From positions 45,948 to 109,947 of the forward strand of contig NZ_NMQZ01000018.1 in assembly GCF_002864685.1 (NCBI RefSeq): 64,000 nucleotides of DNA, written 5' to 3'. The translations under genes and the position numbers were made by a program. The first letter of the stretch is position 1. Each line of letters starts with the position of its first letter. Origin of the DNA: Alloalcanivorax mobilis. GTDB taxonomy: Bacteria > Pseudomonadota > Gammaproteobacteria > Pseudomonadales > Alcanivoracaceae. Positions 38,977-48,278 of this stretch are shown here, in pieces. A model generated the notes under the pieces. It saw only the letters and a program-made list of their open reading frames with translations. It made no database searches and was not told the DNA's origin.

Positions 38977-39375
38977 ATGACGTTACTGGATCACGTGGAA
39001 TTCGCGGTGCGCGACGCCGAGGTGTCGCGCCGTTTCTATGAGCAGGCGCTGGCGCCGCTGGGCATGGTCCGCGTTATCACGGTCGGGCCGGAGCGCACCC
39101 GCAGTGGCGGCACGCGCCACGGCTTCGGCAGAGACGGTTATCCCCGTTTGTGGGTGCACGATAACGAGCAGGCCGGGGCGGGCACGCATGTGGCGTTCGC
39201 GGCGGCGGAGCGGTCCGTGGTGGATGCCTTTCATCGCGCGGCGCTGGCGGCGGGTGGGGTCGACAACGGCGCGCCGGGGGTTCGGACGCATTACCACGAC
39301 CACTATTACGCCGCCTATGTGCTGGATCCGGACGGCGTCAATGTGGAAGTGGTGTGCCAGGCGGTGTCCGCCTAA
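38977..39375 (+). CDS. VOC (glyoxalase-fold) family protein
   Basis: 132 residues from the ATG at 38977. MTLLDHVEFAVRDAEVSRRFYEQALAPLGM at the start and HYHDHYYAAYVLDPDGVNVEVVC at the end are typical of the single-domain glyoxalase/bleomycin-resistance group. It is a paralogue of the convergent gene at 39394-39789 (shared DNGAPG...Y.A.VLDPDG). Substrate unknown. Confidence 0.88.
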   Translation: MTLLDHVEFAVRDAEVSRRFYEQALAPLGMVRVITVGPERTRSGGTRHGFGRDGYPRLWVHDNEQAGAGTHVAFAAAERSVVDAFHRAALAAGGVDNGAPGVRTHYHDHYYAAYVLDPDGVNVEVVCQAVSA

Positions 39376-39393
39376 AGCCACGCTCGCCGACGT

Positions 39394-39789
39394 TCAGTGC
39401 TGCCAGCTTTTGTACACGAATTCCAGGCTGTAGCCGTCCGGGTCGAGCACGTTGGCGGCGTAGTAGCGCGGGTCGTAGTGCAGGCGCGGGCCGGGGGCGC
39501 CGTTGTCGGTGGCGCCGGCGGCCATGGCCTCGGCGTAGGCGGCGTCCACGGCTTGCTCGCTGTCGGCGACGAAGCCGATGTGCGCGGCGCGGGCGTCCAC
39601 CTGGCCGGGCCGCAGCCAGAAGAAGATGCGGCCGTGGGCGCCGAAGCCTTTCAGGTCCGGGTGGCCCGGCGGGCCGTCCTTGCCGTGGTAGTCGTGCCGG
39701 TTGACGATGCCCAGCGGCGCCAGCGCCCGGGTGTAGAAGGCGATGGAGCGTTCCGGGTCGCTGACGGATACGAAAATGTGATCGAGCAT
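39394..39789 (-). CDS. VOC (glyoxalase-fold) family protein
   Basis: 131 residues. MLDHIFVSVSDPERSIAFYTRALAPLGI at the start and ATDNGAPGPRLHYDPRYYAANVLDPDGYSLEFVYK at the end. Convergent with a similar gene 18 bp away, so the pair probably arose by an inverted duplication. Divergent from the AraC regulator at 39928, which could control it. Substrate unknown. Confidence 0.9.
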   Translation of the reverse strand: MLDHIFVSVSDPERSIAFYTRALAPLGIVNRHDYHGKDGPPGHPDLKGFGAHGRIFFWLRPGQVDARAAHIGFVADSEQAVDAAYAEAMAAGATDNGAPGPRLHYDPRYYAANVLDPDGYSLEFVYKSWQH

Positions 39790-39927
39790 GGTGTCTCCTG
39801 ATTGGGGCGAGGGGGTGATTACACGATAGCGCTGCGCCGGAAACCGGGCCGCTCCGTTCCTGTCTGAAACCTGCCTGTTTCTGCTTTCTGTCTTGTGCCG
39901 GCGGCGGCGCCGGCGTCCAATACGGCG

Positions 39928-40812
39928 ATGAACGACTCACTGAACGAACTGCGCGCGTTGGCCGCCCACGCCCAGAACCGTCGCACCGAGACCGGCATTC
40001 CTCGCGTGGCGATGGTCCAGGGCGCGATTCCCGAGCACCATCTGGCCGCCGTGTACGATCCGATGATCAATCTGATTTTGCAGGGCAATAAGTCAATGAC
40101 CGTGGGCGGGCAGACCTTGCATTACAACCCCGCTACCTACTTTGTGATGTCGGTGGATCTGCCGGCGGCGGGGGTGGTGCGCCCGGCGGTGTCCGGCGAG
40201 CCCTACCTGGCGGTGAGCCTGACCCTGGACGCGCGGATTCTGGCGGACCTGCTGTCGGATTTGCCTGATTCTGCCAGCCGGGGTGACCGGGACGCGGGAT
40301 TTTCCGTGGCGGCGATGACGCCGGAGTTGTTGGATGCCTGGGTGCGTCTGCTGCGTTTGATGAAAAGGCCCGACGATATCCCCGCTCTGGCCCCGGCCTA
40401 CGAGCGCGAGATTCTCTACCGGGTGCTGCAGGGGCCGCTGGGCTGGATGCTGCGCGACATCGCCACGCCGGACACCACCCTGGCGCGGGTGAACCGGGCG
40501 ATTCAGCGGCTGCGGCGCGACTACGCGCGGCCGCTGCGCATGGAAGCGCTAGCCGAAGAGGCGGCGATGAGCCTGTCCGCCTTCCACCGTCACTTCAAGG
40601 CGGTCACCAATCTCAGCCCGCTGCAGTACCAGAAGCAGTTGCGCCTGCTGCAGGCGCGCACTCTGTTGGTGGCCGCCGGCTATGGCGTCACCCGCGCCGC
40701 CCACGAAGTGGGCTACCAAAGCCCCACCCAGTTCAGCCGCGAATATGCCCGGGCTTTTGGCCGGCCGCCGTCCAGGGACGCGGCGCGGATCGTGGCCGGG
40801 TTGCGGGGGTAG
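39928..40812 (+). CDS. AraC-family transcriptional regulator
   Basis: 294 residues from MNDSLNEL. The N-terminal cupin-like AraC_N domain is recognisable by IPRVAMVQGAIPEHHLAAVYDPMINLILQGNKSMTVGG; the C-terminal double helix-turn-helix reads LRMEALAEEAAMSLSAFHRHFKAVTNLSPLQYQKQLRLLQAR and HEVGYQSPTQFSREYARAFG. Likely controls the divergent glyoxalase-fold gene or itself. The 293-bp spacer after it holds a GGCGGCC/GGCCGCC-like hairpin near 40830 and an AT-rich stretch, probably the promoter of the esterase gene. Confidence 0.92.
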   Translation: MNDSLNELRALAAHAQNRRTETGIPRVAMVQGAIPEHHLAAVYDPMINLILQGNKSMTVGGQTLHYNPATYFVMSVDLPAAGVVRPAVSGEPYLAVSLTLDARILADLLSDLPDSASRGDRDAGFSVAAMTPELLDAWVRLLRLMKRPDDIPALAPAYEREILYRVLQGPLGWMLRDIATPDTTLARVNRAIQRLRRDYARPLRMEALAEEAAMSLSAFHRHFKAVTNLSPLQYQKQLRLLQARTLLVAAGYGVTRAAHEVGYQSPTQFSREYARAFGRPPSRDAARIVAGLRG

Positions 40813-41105
40813 CCACCGCGCTGGGCGGCCTAAGCCGCCGGTTTGAACGATCCAGATGCGATAAGACTTGGCGGGGCGGTGGGTGGATACTGTCGGTCTG
40901 TTTGGCGCTTTTTTGTTGTTTCAAAAGCTAACTCACACAAGAGTGAATATTTAAAGAAAAACACTTATGATCCGTATACAGCGTGTTCGGGGCCTTGGGT
41001 CAGGCCGCGCTCTGAGCGGGCGCGACCGGTGTGAGCCGGGGCGCCGGGCCGCTGCGGGCAACACCAAAAATACCCATCAAATAACGATAAAACCGGGAGA
41101 GAACG

Positions 41106-42818
41106 ATGAACACAACAAGCGGCTTGAAGTGGCTGGGCATTTCCATGTGCTGTGCCTCCGGCATCTTATTGGCGGGCTGCGGCGGCGACGGCGGCAGCTC
41201 GTCGTCGGCGCAGCGGCAACCGATGTCCTGCGAACAACTGGCGGGCATGGAAATCCCGTCCACCGCCATGGATCTGGCCACCTCCGGTGGCGCGGTCACC
41301 GAGGCCCAGGTGGTGGCGGCCAGCGGCAGCGGCGCGGCGGCGGTGCCGGAGCATTGCCTGGTGTCCGGGCGCATCGCGCCGGTGGACCCGCAGGCGCCGG
41401 ACATTCTGTTCAAGGTGGCGCTGCCCGAGGATTGGAATTCCAAGGCGCTGATGTTCGGCGGCGGCGGCTTTAACGGCACCATTCCGGCGATCACCGGCAA
41501 CATCGCCCAGGGGGCGGTGGATCAACCCACGCCACTGGGGCGCAGTTACGCCACCTTCGCCAGCGATTCCGGGCACCAGGCCAATGCGTTGGGCTCCCAG
41601 GATGGCCGCTGGGGGTTGAACGACGAAGCCGTCGACAACTTCGCCGGCGACGCCCTGAAGAAAACCCGCGATGCGGCGGTGTTCCTGATCGACAAGCGCT
41701 ACGCCAGCGCGCCCAAGCAAAGCTATTTTGCTGGCGGCTCCACCGGCGGCCGCGAGGCGTTGACCAGCATTCAGCGCTGGCCGGACGACTGGGACGGCGC
41801 CATTGCCTGGTATCCCGCCTGGAACGACGCGGAAGCGCTGCTGGCCGGGCAGACCTACAGCCGCGCCCTGTCGCAGCCCGGGGCCTATCCGAGTTTCGCC
41901 AAGCGTCAGTTGTTGTTGGACGCGGCCCGGGAAGCCTGTGACGAACTGGATGGCCTCGCCGATGATCTGATCAATGATCAGCGCCAGTGCAACGCCATTT
42001 TTGATCCCGCCACGGCTACCGTGAACGGCAACCCGCTGCGTTGTGCCAACGGCGCGGACGACGGCGACAGTTGTTTGTCCGATGCGCAGATCAACGCCTT
42101 GAAAACCATGGACAAAGGCGTGACGTTCAACTTCCCGCTGGCCAGCGGCGAAACCGGTTACCCGGGCAGCAACGTGTGGGGCGCGGACCTGGGCATCGAC
42201 ACGGTCACGCCGGTGGGCAACACCGTGACCTTTCTGAATTTTGGCTACACCGCGCCGGTGTATCCGGCCATGCCGCAGTACGCCCCGTACCTGAGTGTGC
42301 TGGTGGATCAGTGGGTCAAGTATTCGGTGGCCCGCGATGCCACGTTCAATTCCTATAATCTGGATCCCATCAACCCGGCGCCGGAATACGCGCAGCGCAT
42401 CAGTGAGCTCAGCGTGGGCCTCAACGCGGGCACCAACATTTCCGAATTCGAGGCGCGCGGCGGCAAGTTGCTGCTGGCCCACGGCATGTCGGACGTGCTG
42501 GTCAGCACCCGTGCCACCGAGATGTACTACGGTCGGTTGTTGAATCAGATGGGGCAAGACAAGGTGGATTCGTTCGTGCGCTTCTATGAAGTGGCGGGCT
42601 TCGGCCATGCGGCCAGCCTCAGCTTCAACGCCACCTGGGATTCGCTGACGGCGCTGGAAAACTGGGTGGAAAAAGACACCGCGCCGGAAAATCAGATCAC
42701 CACGGACACCGTGGGTGAGCCGGGCCGCACCCGGCCGCTGTGCGACTACCCGGCGTGGCCCCGTTACGTGGACGGCGGCGACCCGATGGAAGCGGCGTCG
42801 TTCGAGTGCACGGAATAG
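41106..42818 (+). CDS. tannase/feruloyl esterase family lipoprotein
   Basis: 570 residues. A lipoprotein signal with lipobox ILLAGC, then a Gly/Ser linker, places it in the cell envelope. The alpha/beta hydrolase core of the tannase family is clear: GGGGFNG oxyanion region, YFAGGSTGGREALTSIQRWPDDWDGAIAWYPAWND with the nucleophile in GGSTGG, a DD-x-C-type calcium/lid region (CDELDGLADDLINDQRQCN), LLLAHGMSDVLVS with the acid, and FYEVAGFGHA with the His. Cys residues flanking the nucleophile and His in classical tannases are not all evident. Probable substrate: an aromatic or other ester; unknown. Confidence 0.9.
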   Translation: MNTTSGLKWLGISMCCASGILLAGCGGDGGSSSSAQRQPMSCEQLAGMEIPSTAMDLATSGGAVTEAQVVAASGSGAAAVPEHCLVSGRIAPVDPQAPDILFKVALPEDWNSKALMFGGGGFNGTIPAITGNIAQGAVDQPTPLGRSYATFASDSGHQANALGSQDGRWGLNDEAVDNFAGDALKKTRDAAVFLIDKRYASAPKQSYFAGGSTGGREALTSIQRWPDDWDGAIAWYPAWNDAEALLAGQTYSRALSQPGAYPSFAKRQLLLDAAREACDELDGLADDLINDQRQCNAIFDPATATVNGNPLRCANGADDGDSCLSDAQINALKTMDKGVTFNFPLASGETGYPGSNVWGADLGIDTVTPVGNTVTFLNFGYTAPVYPAMPQYAPYLSVLVDQWVKYSVARDATFNSYNLDPINPAPEYAQRISELSVGLNAGTNISEFEARGGKLLLAHGMSDVLVSTRATEMYYGRLLNQMGQDKVDSFVRFYEVAGFGHAASLSFNATWDSLTALENWVEKDTAPENQITTDTVGEPGRTRPLCDYPAWPRYVDGGDPMEAASFECTE

Positions 42819-42951
42819 GCCTGATGCTTTAGCCACGGCCGGACACTGATCCCGGCTTCGCCCGACATCACGGAAGCACGTGTGGGTGAAGCTGGGATCT
42901 TCCGTTTCCGGGCGACTGTATGAGGCGCGCTGCCGGAGTGAAAGCGCGGGC

Positions 42952-42990
42952 AAAAAAAAACCGCGACAACCAGGGTGGCGTCGCGGTGGC
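42952..42990 (-). terminator. Rho-independent terminator after pycB
   Basis: On the minus strand, a stem of CCGCGAC/GTCGCGG (42961-42967 and 42980-42986) is followed by nine Ts (the A run 42952-42960 on the plus strand). It lies 43 bp beyond the pycB stop. Confidence 0.85.
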
Positions 42991-43032
42991 AAGGCAGAAC
43001 CGGATGCGCAAGCATCCTGTCCGTCAGCAAAA

Positions 43033-44853
43033 TCAGCGCACTTCGATCAATACTTCCCCCGGTGTCACCCGGTCGCCCTTGGCGACAAAGATGCCGTTGA
43101 CGGTGCCGCTGGCCGGGGCCTGCACCTCGGATTCCATTTTCATTGCCTCGATCACCAGCACCGGTTGGCCGGCCTTCACCTCGTCGCCTTCGGCGACCAG
43201 CACGTCGACGATGTTGCCGGGCATGCTGGTGGTGACGTCGCCGGGGTGGCCTGCCTGCTTGCGGCCGCCGCCTTCGCCTTTCTGGTAGGCGTTGAGCGGT
43301 TCGAAGATCACTTCTTCGGGCATGCCGTCCAGGGTCAGGAAGAAGCGGCGCTTATCACTGCCCTTGAGGCCCACGCCGGTGATCGCCACCTGGTAGGTTT
43401 CGCCGTGCACGTCGATCATGAATTCGGTGGGCTGGCCGGCCACGTCGGCGCCACCGCCGGGAACGTCACCGATGGGCAGCAGCGGTTCCGGTTTCAGGGT
43501 GCCGGCGGCGCGCTCTTCCAGAAAGGCGCGGCCGATGTCCGGGAACATGGCGAAGGTCAGCACGTCTTCTTCGTTGTGCGCCAGCTCGCCGATGTCGGCG
43601 CGCAGTTTGTCCAGCTCGCGGGGCAGCAGGTCCGCCGGGCGCACGTCGATCACTTCCTCATTGCCCACCGCGCGGCGCCGCAGGGTGGCGTCCACTTTGG
43701 CGGGGGCGGCGCCGTAGTGGCCGAGCAGGTAGCGCTTTACTTCGTTGGTGATGGTCTTATAGCGCTCCCCGGCGAGCACGTTCATTACCGCCTGGCTGCC
43801 GACGATCTGCGAGGTGGGGGTGACCAGGGGGGGATAACCCAGGTCCTGGCGTACCCGGGGAATTTCCGCGAACACCTGGCCGATCTTGTCGAGCGCGCCC
43901 TGTTCCTTCAACTGGTTGGCCAGGTTGGACATCATGCCGCCGGGCACCTGATTGATCTGCACGCCAATGTCTTCACGGGTGTAGTCGCTTTCGAACTGGT
44001 GGTATTTCTTGCGGACTTCGCGGAAGTAGTCGGCGATGGGCTGCAGTTTTTCCAGGCCCAGGCCGGTGTCGTAGGGTGTGCCTTTCAAGGCGGCGACCAT
44101 GGATTCGGTGGCCGGGTGGCTGGTGCCGCCGGCGAACGGCGAGATCGCCGTGTCGATGTGGTCCACGCCGTTTTCGATGGCTTTTAACTGGCACAGGGGC
44201 GCCAGCCCCGAGGTGTTGTGCGAGTGCAGGAACAGCGGCAGCTCCACGGCGCTTTTCAGCGCGGCCACCAGCTCGCCGGTGGCGAACGGCGTGAGCAGGC
44301 CGGCCATGTCCTTGATGGCGATGGAGTCACAGCCCAGCTCGGCGAGCCGTTTGGCCAATTCCACGAAGCGTTCCGGTGTGTGCACCGGGCCGGTGGTGTA
44401 GCAGAGCGTGCCCTGGGCGTGCTTGCCGTTGGCTTTCACGGCGCGCAGGGCGGTTTCCAGGTTGCGCGGGTCGTTCATGGCGTCGAACACGCGGAACACG
44501 TCGATGCCATTGGCGGCGGCCCGCTCCACGAAGGCCTCCACCACGTCGTCGCCGTAATGCCGGTAACCAAGCAGGTTCTGGCCGCGCAGCAGCATTTGCA
44601 GACGGCTGTTGGGCAGCGCTTCGCGCAGTTGCCGCAGGCGCTGCCAGGGGTCTTCCTTGAGAAAACGCACGCAGGCGTCGAAGGTGGCGCCGCCCCACAC
44701 TTCCAACGACCAGAAGCCGGCCGCGTCCAATTGCTCGCAGATCGGCAGCATGTCTTCGGTGCGCAGGCGGGTGGCGATCAGAGATTGGTGACCGTCGCGC
44801 AGCACCACGTCGGTGATTTCAATTTTTTTGCTTTTTTTCGCGTTCGCATTCAT
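43033..44853 (-). CDS. pycB: pyruvate carboxylase subunit B / oxaloacetate decarboxylase alpha-type protein
   Basis: 606 residues. N-terminal carboxyltransferase TIM barrel with VVLRDGHQSLIATRLRTEDM, MLLRGQNLLGYRHYGDD and SIAIKDMAGLL; conserved carboxylase domain; and a C-terminal biotinyl domain with the biotin lysine in EAMKMESEVQAP. Next to a separate biotin carboxylase gene, this matches the two-subunit (Pseudomonas-type) pyruvate carboxylase that makes oxaloacetate. A sodium-pumping decarboxylase is less likely, since no beta/gamma membrane subunits are present. Begins with a Lys-rich leader (MNANAKKSKK). Separated from pycA by 17 bp and followed by a terminator. Confidence 0.93.
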   Translation of the reverse strand: MNANAKKSKKIEITDVVLRDGHQSLIATRLRTEDMLPICEQLDAAGFWSLEVWGGATFDACVRFLKEDPWQRLRQLREALPNSRLQMLLRGQNLLGYRHYGDDVVEAFVERAAANGIDVFRVFDAMNDPRNLETALRAVKANGKHAQGTLCYTTGPVHTPERFVELAKRLAELGCDSIAIKDMAGLLTPFATGELVAALKSAVELPLFLHSHNTSGLAPLCQLKAIENGVDHIDTAISPFAGGTSHPATESMVAALKGTPYDTGLGLEKLQPIADYFREVRKKYHQFESDYTREDIGVQINQVPGGMMSNLANQLKEQGALDKIGQVFAEIPRVRQDLGYPPLVTPTSQIVGSQAVMNVLAGERYKTITNEVKRYLLGHYGAAPAKVDATLRRRAVGNEEVIDVRPADLLPRELDKLRADIGELAHNEEDVLTFAMFPDIGRAFLEERAAGTLKPEPLLPIGDVPGGGADVAGQPTEFMIDVHGETYQVAITGVGLKGSDKRRFFLTLDGMPEEVIFEPLNAYQKGEGGGRKQAGHPGDVTTSMPGNIVDVLVAEGDEVKAGQPVLVIEAMKMESEVQAPASGTVNGIFVAKGDRVTPGEVLIEVR

Positions 44854-44870
44854 GTCGGGATCTCCAGCGC

Positions 44871-46289
44871 TTAAAGCCCGGTGTGGGCGGCAATGGCCGT
44901 GGCGATGGCCAGCGCGATCTCTTCGGGGTTGGATTTTTCCGAGTAGTTGAGCAATTCCGGGTGCGCGTCCACGTAGCCGGTGTCGAAGTGGCCGCCGCGA
45001 AAACCGGGGTCATCGAGAATCTTCAGGTAATAGGGCGCGGTGGTTTTCACGCCCTGCAGGCGCATGTCATTGATGGCGCGCTTGGCGCGATCCAGGGCGC
45101 CTTCCCAACTCAGGTTCCAGGCAATCAGCTTCAGACACATGGAATCAAAGTAGGGCGGAATGGTGTAGCCGGTGTAGATGGCGGTGTCCACGCGCACCCC
45201 CGGGCCGCCGGGCGCGTAGTAACGGCTGATGCGGCCGAAGCTGGGCAGGAAATTGTTTTTCGGGTCTTCCGCGTTGATGCGGAACTGCAGGGCAAAGCCC
45301 TGGTGGCGGATGTCGCTTTGCTGATAGGCCAGCGGCTCGCCGGCGGCGATGCGGATTTGCTCGCGGACGATGTCCACGCCGGTGATCTGTTCGGTGATGG
45401 TGTGCTCCACCTGCACCCGGGTGTTCATTTCCATGAAGTACACCTGATCGCCGGTGAACAGAAACTCCACGGTGCCGGCGTTGGTGTAGCTCACCGCCTC
45501 GGCGGCGCGCACCGCCAGATCGCCCACGTAGGTGCGTTGCTCCGGGGTGAGCTGCGGTGACGGCGCGATCTCGATCAGCTTTTGATTGCGGCGCTGAATC
45601 GAGCAGTCGCGCTCGAACAGGTGGATGGTGTTGCCGTGGTGATCGGCGAGAATCTGCACCTCGATGTGGCGCGGGTCGACGATGCACTTTTCCAGAAACA
45701 CCTCGGCGCTGCCGAACGCCTTGGTGGCTTCGGACACCACCCGCTCAAAATTGCGCGCCAGCTCCGGCTCGTTATCGCAGCGGCGGATGCCACGGCCGCC
45801 ACCGCCGGAGGTGGCCTTGAGCATCACCGGGTAGCCGACGCGCTCCGCCTCCCGGCGGGCTTCGTCCAGGCCGCTGAGATTGTTTTCTGAACCCGGGGTC
45901 ACCGGCACGCCGGCTTCGATCATTGCCTGACGGGCGCGGGTTTTGTCACCCATGCGACGGATCACTGGCGCCGCCGGGCCGATAAAGGTGATGCCGCGCT
46001 GGGCGCAGATCTCGGCCAGCTCCGCGTTTTCCGAGAGAAAGCCGTAGCCCGGGTGCAGGGCGTCACAGCCGGTCTGCACCGCCAGGTTGACGATGTGGTG
46101 CGGGTTCAAATAGCCGGCCAGCGGGTCCTCGCCCAGGCTGTAGGCCTCGTCGGCGCGTTTTACGTGCAGTGCGTAGCGGTCCGGTTCGGTGTACACCGCC
46201 ACCGAGCGGATGCCCAGCTCGGCGCAGGCGCGCACGATGCGCACCGCGATCTCGCCACGATTGGCGATGAGGATTTTTGTTATCGGCAT
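44871..46289 (-). CDS. pycA: pyruvate carboxylase subunit A (biotin carboxylase)
   Basis: 472 residues from ATG at 46289 (MPITKILIANRGEIAVRI). The ATP-grasp biotin carboxylase signature is complete: YLNPHHIVNLAVQTGCDALHPGYGFLSENAELA, KATSGGGGRGIRRC, FMEMNTRVQVEHTITEQITGVD. It carboxylates the biotin carried on PycB. Two tandem copies of TGTGGTTCGCC lie 14-35 bp upstream of the start. The divergent LysR gene at 46437 is placed to regulate this operon. Confidence 0.95.
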   Translation of the reverse strand: MPITKILIANRGEIAVRIVRACAELGIRSVAVYTEPDRYALHVKRADEAYSLGEDPLAGYLNPHHIVNLAVQTGCDALHPGYGFLSENAELAEICAQRGITFIGPAAPVIRRMGDKTRARQAMIEAGVPVTPGSENNLSGLDEARREAERVGYPVMLKATSGGGGRGIRRCDNEPELARNFERVVSEATKAFGSAEVFLEKCIVDPRHIEVQILADHHGNTIHLFERDCSIQRRNQKLIEIAPSPQLTPEQRTYVGDLAVRAAEAVSYTNAGTVEFLFTGDQVYFMEMNTRVQVEHTITEQITGVDIVREQIRIAAGEPLAYQQSDIRHQGFALQFRINAEDPKNNFLPSFGRISRYYAPGGPGVRVDTAIYTGYTIPPYFDSMCLKLIAWNLSWEGALDRAKRAINDMRLQGVKTTAPYYLKILDDPGFRGGHFDTGYVDAHPELLNYSEKSNPEEIALAIATAIAAHTGL

Positions 46290-46365
46290 GCGGTGGCCTC
46301 TCTGTGGTTCGCCTGTGGTTCGCCGCTGAATGTCTGGCACGGTAACGGCAGAAGACCTGAGCAAA

Positions 46366-46407
46366 GAAATTGATATTTCTATGATGAACCATAAGCAATT
46401 GCTTATG
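46366..46407. promoter_or_regulatory. LysR-type operator between pycA and the LysR gene
   Basis: A perfect 18-bp palindrome, CATAAGCAATTGCTTATG (46390-46407), sits 30 bp before the LysR gene start, with a second palindromic element GAAATTGATATTTC at 46366-46379. Paired sites about 25 bp apart in a divergent spacer are what LysR-family tetramers usually bind. The palindrome contains the T-N11-A-type symmetry. Confidence 0.65.
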
Positions 46408-46436
46408 AGTGAGCGCATGCATACTATACAGGCACT

Positions 46437-47336
46437 ATGAATACTGCCTATCTTAACCGTCTGACGCTGCGCCAATTGCGCATCTTCCTGACCGTTTGTC
46501 AGCGGGAAAGCTATTCCCGGGCCGCCGATGAGCTGGCGTTGACTCAGCCGGCGGTGAGTGCCCAGGTGCGCAACGTGGAGGAACTGATCGGCGAGCCGCT
46601 GTTCGATTATGTCGGCAAGCGGCTTTCGTTGACGCCCGCCGGGGTGGCCATGCGCCGTGCCGGCGAGGATCTGATGCAACGGCTGGTGCATCTGGAAATG
46701 GAGATCGCCGAATTGCGGGGTGTGATGCAGGGCACCCTGAGCCTGGCCATCGAAAGCAGCGCCCAGTATTTCATGCCCGGGCGCATCGCCGCCTTCTGCG
46801 CCCGCCACCCCGCCGTGGCGGTGACGCTGCACGTGCTGAATTACGGCGAGGCGCTGAAGAGCCTGCGCGAAAGCCGCTATGACCTGGTGGTGATGGGGCA
46901 AATGCCGGACGACCGCAGCCTGCGCTTTGTGCCGTTCCGGGAAAACCGGCTGATTGCGGTGGCACCGGCGGGGCACCCGCTGCTGGGCGCGGACAGCGTG
47001 CCGCTGGCGCGGTTCGTGCGACACACGCTGCTGGTGCGCGAGCCCGGCTCCGGCACTCGCCAGGTATTCGAACACCATTGTCAGGCACAGGGCGTGCGGC
47101 TGACGCACCAGCAGCAACTGGGCGCGTTGGAGGCGATCAAGGCGGGCGTGATCGCCGGCTTGGGGCTGGCGGTGTTGCCCGCCGACGCCTGCCAGCGTGA
47201 ACTGGCCAGCGGTGAGTTGGCGGTGCTGCCGGTGGATGGGCTGCCATTGAAGCGCTCCTGGTGCATCACGCATCCGCGCGCGCGGCATCTGACGCCGGTG
47301 GCGGACGCGTTTTTCAGTGATGTGATCGGCGCTTGA
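46437..47336 (+). CDS. LysR-family regulator, probable PycR
   Basis: 299 residues. N-terminal winged helix LTLRQLRIFLTVCQRESYSRAADELALTQPAVSAQVRNVEELIGEPLFDY, then a periplasmic-binding-like effector domain (LSLAIESSAQYFMPGRIAAF; LLVREPGSGTR). Divergent from pycA with a strong palindrome in the spacer. Pseudomonas places a LysR regulator of pyruvate carboxylase (PycR) in the same position, so that role is likely here. Confidence 0.9.
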   Translation: MNTAYLNRLTLRQLRIFLTVCQRESYSRAADELALTQPAVSAQVRNVEELIGEPLFDYVGKRLSLTPAGVAMRRAGEDLMQRLVHLEMEIAELRGVMQGTLSLAIESSAQYFMPGRIAAFCARHPAVAVTLHVLNYGEALKSLRESRYDLVVMGQMPDDRSLRFVPFRENRLIAVAPAGHPLLGADSVPLARFVRHTLLVREPGSGTRQVFEHHCQAQGVRLTHQQQLGALEAIKAGVIAGLGLAVLPADACQRELASGELAVLPVDGLPLKRSWCITHPRARHLTPVADAFFSDVIGA

Positions 47337-47354
47337 TGGGTGGGTGAAGCGCTT

Positions 47355-47394
47355 GCACGCAACACGCGGCACGCAGCACGCTAAAACTAAAGCT
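47355..47394. repeat. word-repeat tract (GCACGC words)
   Basis: GCACGC, ACACGC, GCACGC and GCACGC words in a row (47355-47381), then CTAAAACTAAAGCTAA, starting 18 bp after the LysR stop. It is another member of the post-stop tracts. The following ~115 bp before the peptidase gene hold no gene. Confidence 0.5.
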
Positions 47395-47510
47395 AAGGCC
47401 CGGGTGTGGAGATGATCGGGGCCGGCGTCTGGTGCCAAGCGTCTGGCGCTGCCCTGGACGTGGCCTGATGGGGTTTCTATAGTCGCCGCTGGTCAATAAA
47501 AAGGTGACGC

Positions 47511-48278
47511 ATGCCAAACCGCTGGTTTGCCGGAGTGGTCGGTTTTTTTCTGCCGCCGCTGGCTTTTCTGTATTTGTCGCGCGGGCGCTGGGCGCTGTTC
47601 TATCTGCTGGTGGTGGTGCTGGTGACACTGCTCGACAACGCGCTGCTGGCGCGGGGTTACCCCGCCGGCGTTGGCTTATTGGTGGCGCTGGCCGGCGCCG
47701 TGCACGCGTTCCGCGTGGCCGGTAAGGCGCCGGCCTGGGCGCCGCGCCGCTGGTTCAATCGCTGGTGGGGCGCGCTGGCGATTCCGTTGGTGCTGGTCGG
47801 CGTGCTGCTGCTGGTGCGCGGCTTTGTGGTTGACTACTTCAGCATCCCCTCGGCGTCCATGTCACCGACTCTGGAGCCCGGCGATCACGTGCTGATTTCC
47901 AAGCTCGGCGCCGATCAGCCGCAACGCGGAGAGGTGTTCGTACTGATCCCGCCCCGGCAACCCGACACCCTGTTCATTGAGCGGGTGATCGGCCTGCCCG
48001 GTGATCGTCTACGTTTTTCCGATAAGCAATGGGTGATCAACGGCACCCCGGTGGCCACCGACAAACAGGGCGGCCAGCGCTACCGGGAGACCCTCGGCGG
48101 CCATTCCTACACGGTGCTCTATCTGGCGGATTGGAGCCCTGGGCGCGAGGTCGATGTCACCGTGCCGCAAGGCCACTACTTCATGGTGGGCGACAACCGC
48201 GACAACGCCAACGACAGCCGCTACTGGGGCATGGTGCCGGCACGGAACATGGTTGGCCGCATGGTGGGGCACTGGTAG
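47511..48278 (+). CDS. signal peptidase I homologue lacking the usual catalytic lysine
   Basis: 255 residues. Three hydrophobic helices precede the periplasmic domain (~8-22, ~28-65, ~87-106). The catalytic serine box is intact, DYFSIPSASMSPTLEPGD (S116), as is the C-terminal GDNRDNANDSRYWG box. In the box where the general-base lysine normally sits (IKRVIGLPGD-like), this protein has FIERVIGLPGD: the position is Glu (E157). It may be an inactive or altered paralogue; the housekeeping LepB would be expected elsewhere, next to lepA. Stand-alone gene with no clear partner. Confidence 0.88.
   Translation: MPNRWFAGVVGFFLPPLAFLYLSRGRWALFYLLVVVLVTLLDNALLARGYPAGVGLLVALAGAVHAFRVAGKAPAWAPRRWFNRWWGALAIPLVLVGVLLLVRGFVVDYFSIPSASMSPTLEPGDHVLISKLGADQPQRGEVFVLIPPRQPDTLFIERVIGLPGDRLRFSDKQWVINGTPVATDKQGGQRYRETLGGHSYTVLYLADWSPGREVDVTVPQGHYFMVGDNRDNANDSRYWGMVPARNMVGRMVGHW

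Noticed and set aside
42880..44187. A 435-codon plus-strand open frame opposite pycB
   Set aside because: Antisense shadow of the carboxyltransferase gene, and it also runs through the pycB terminator.
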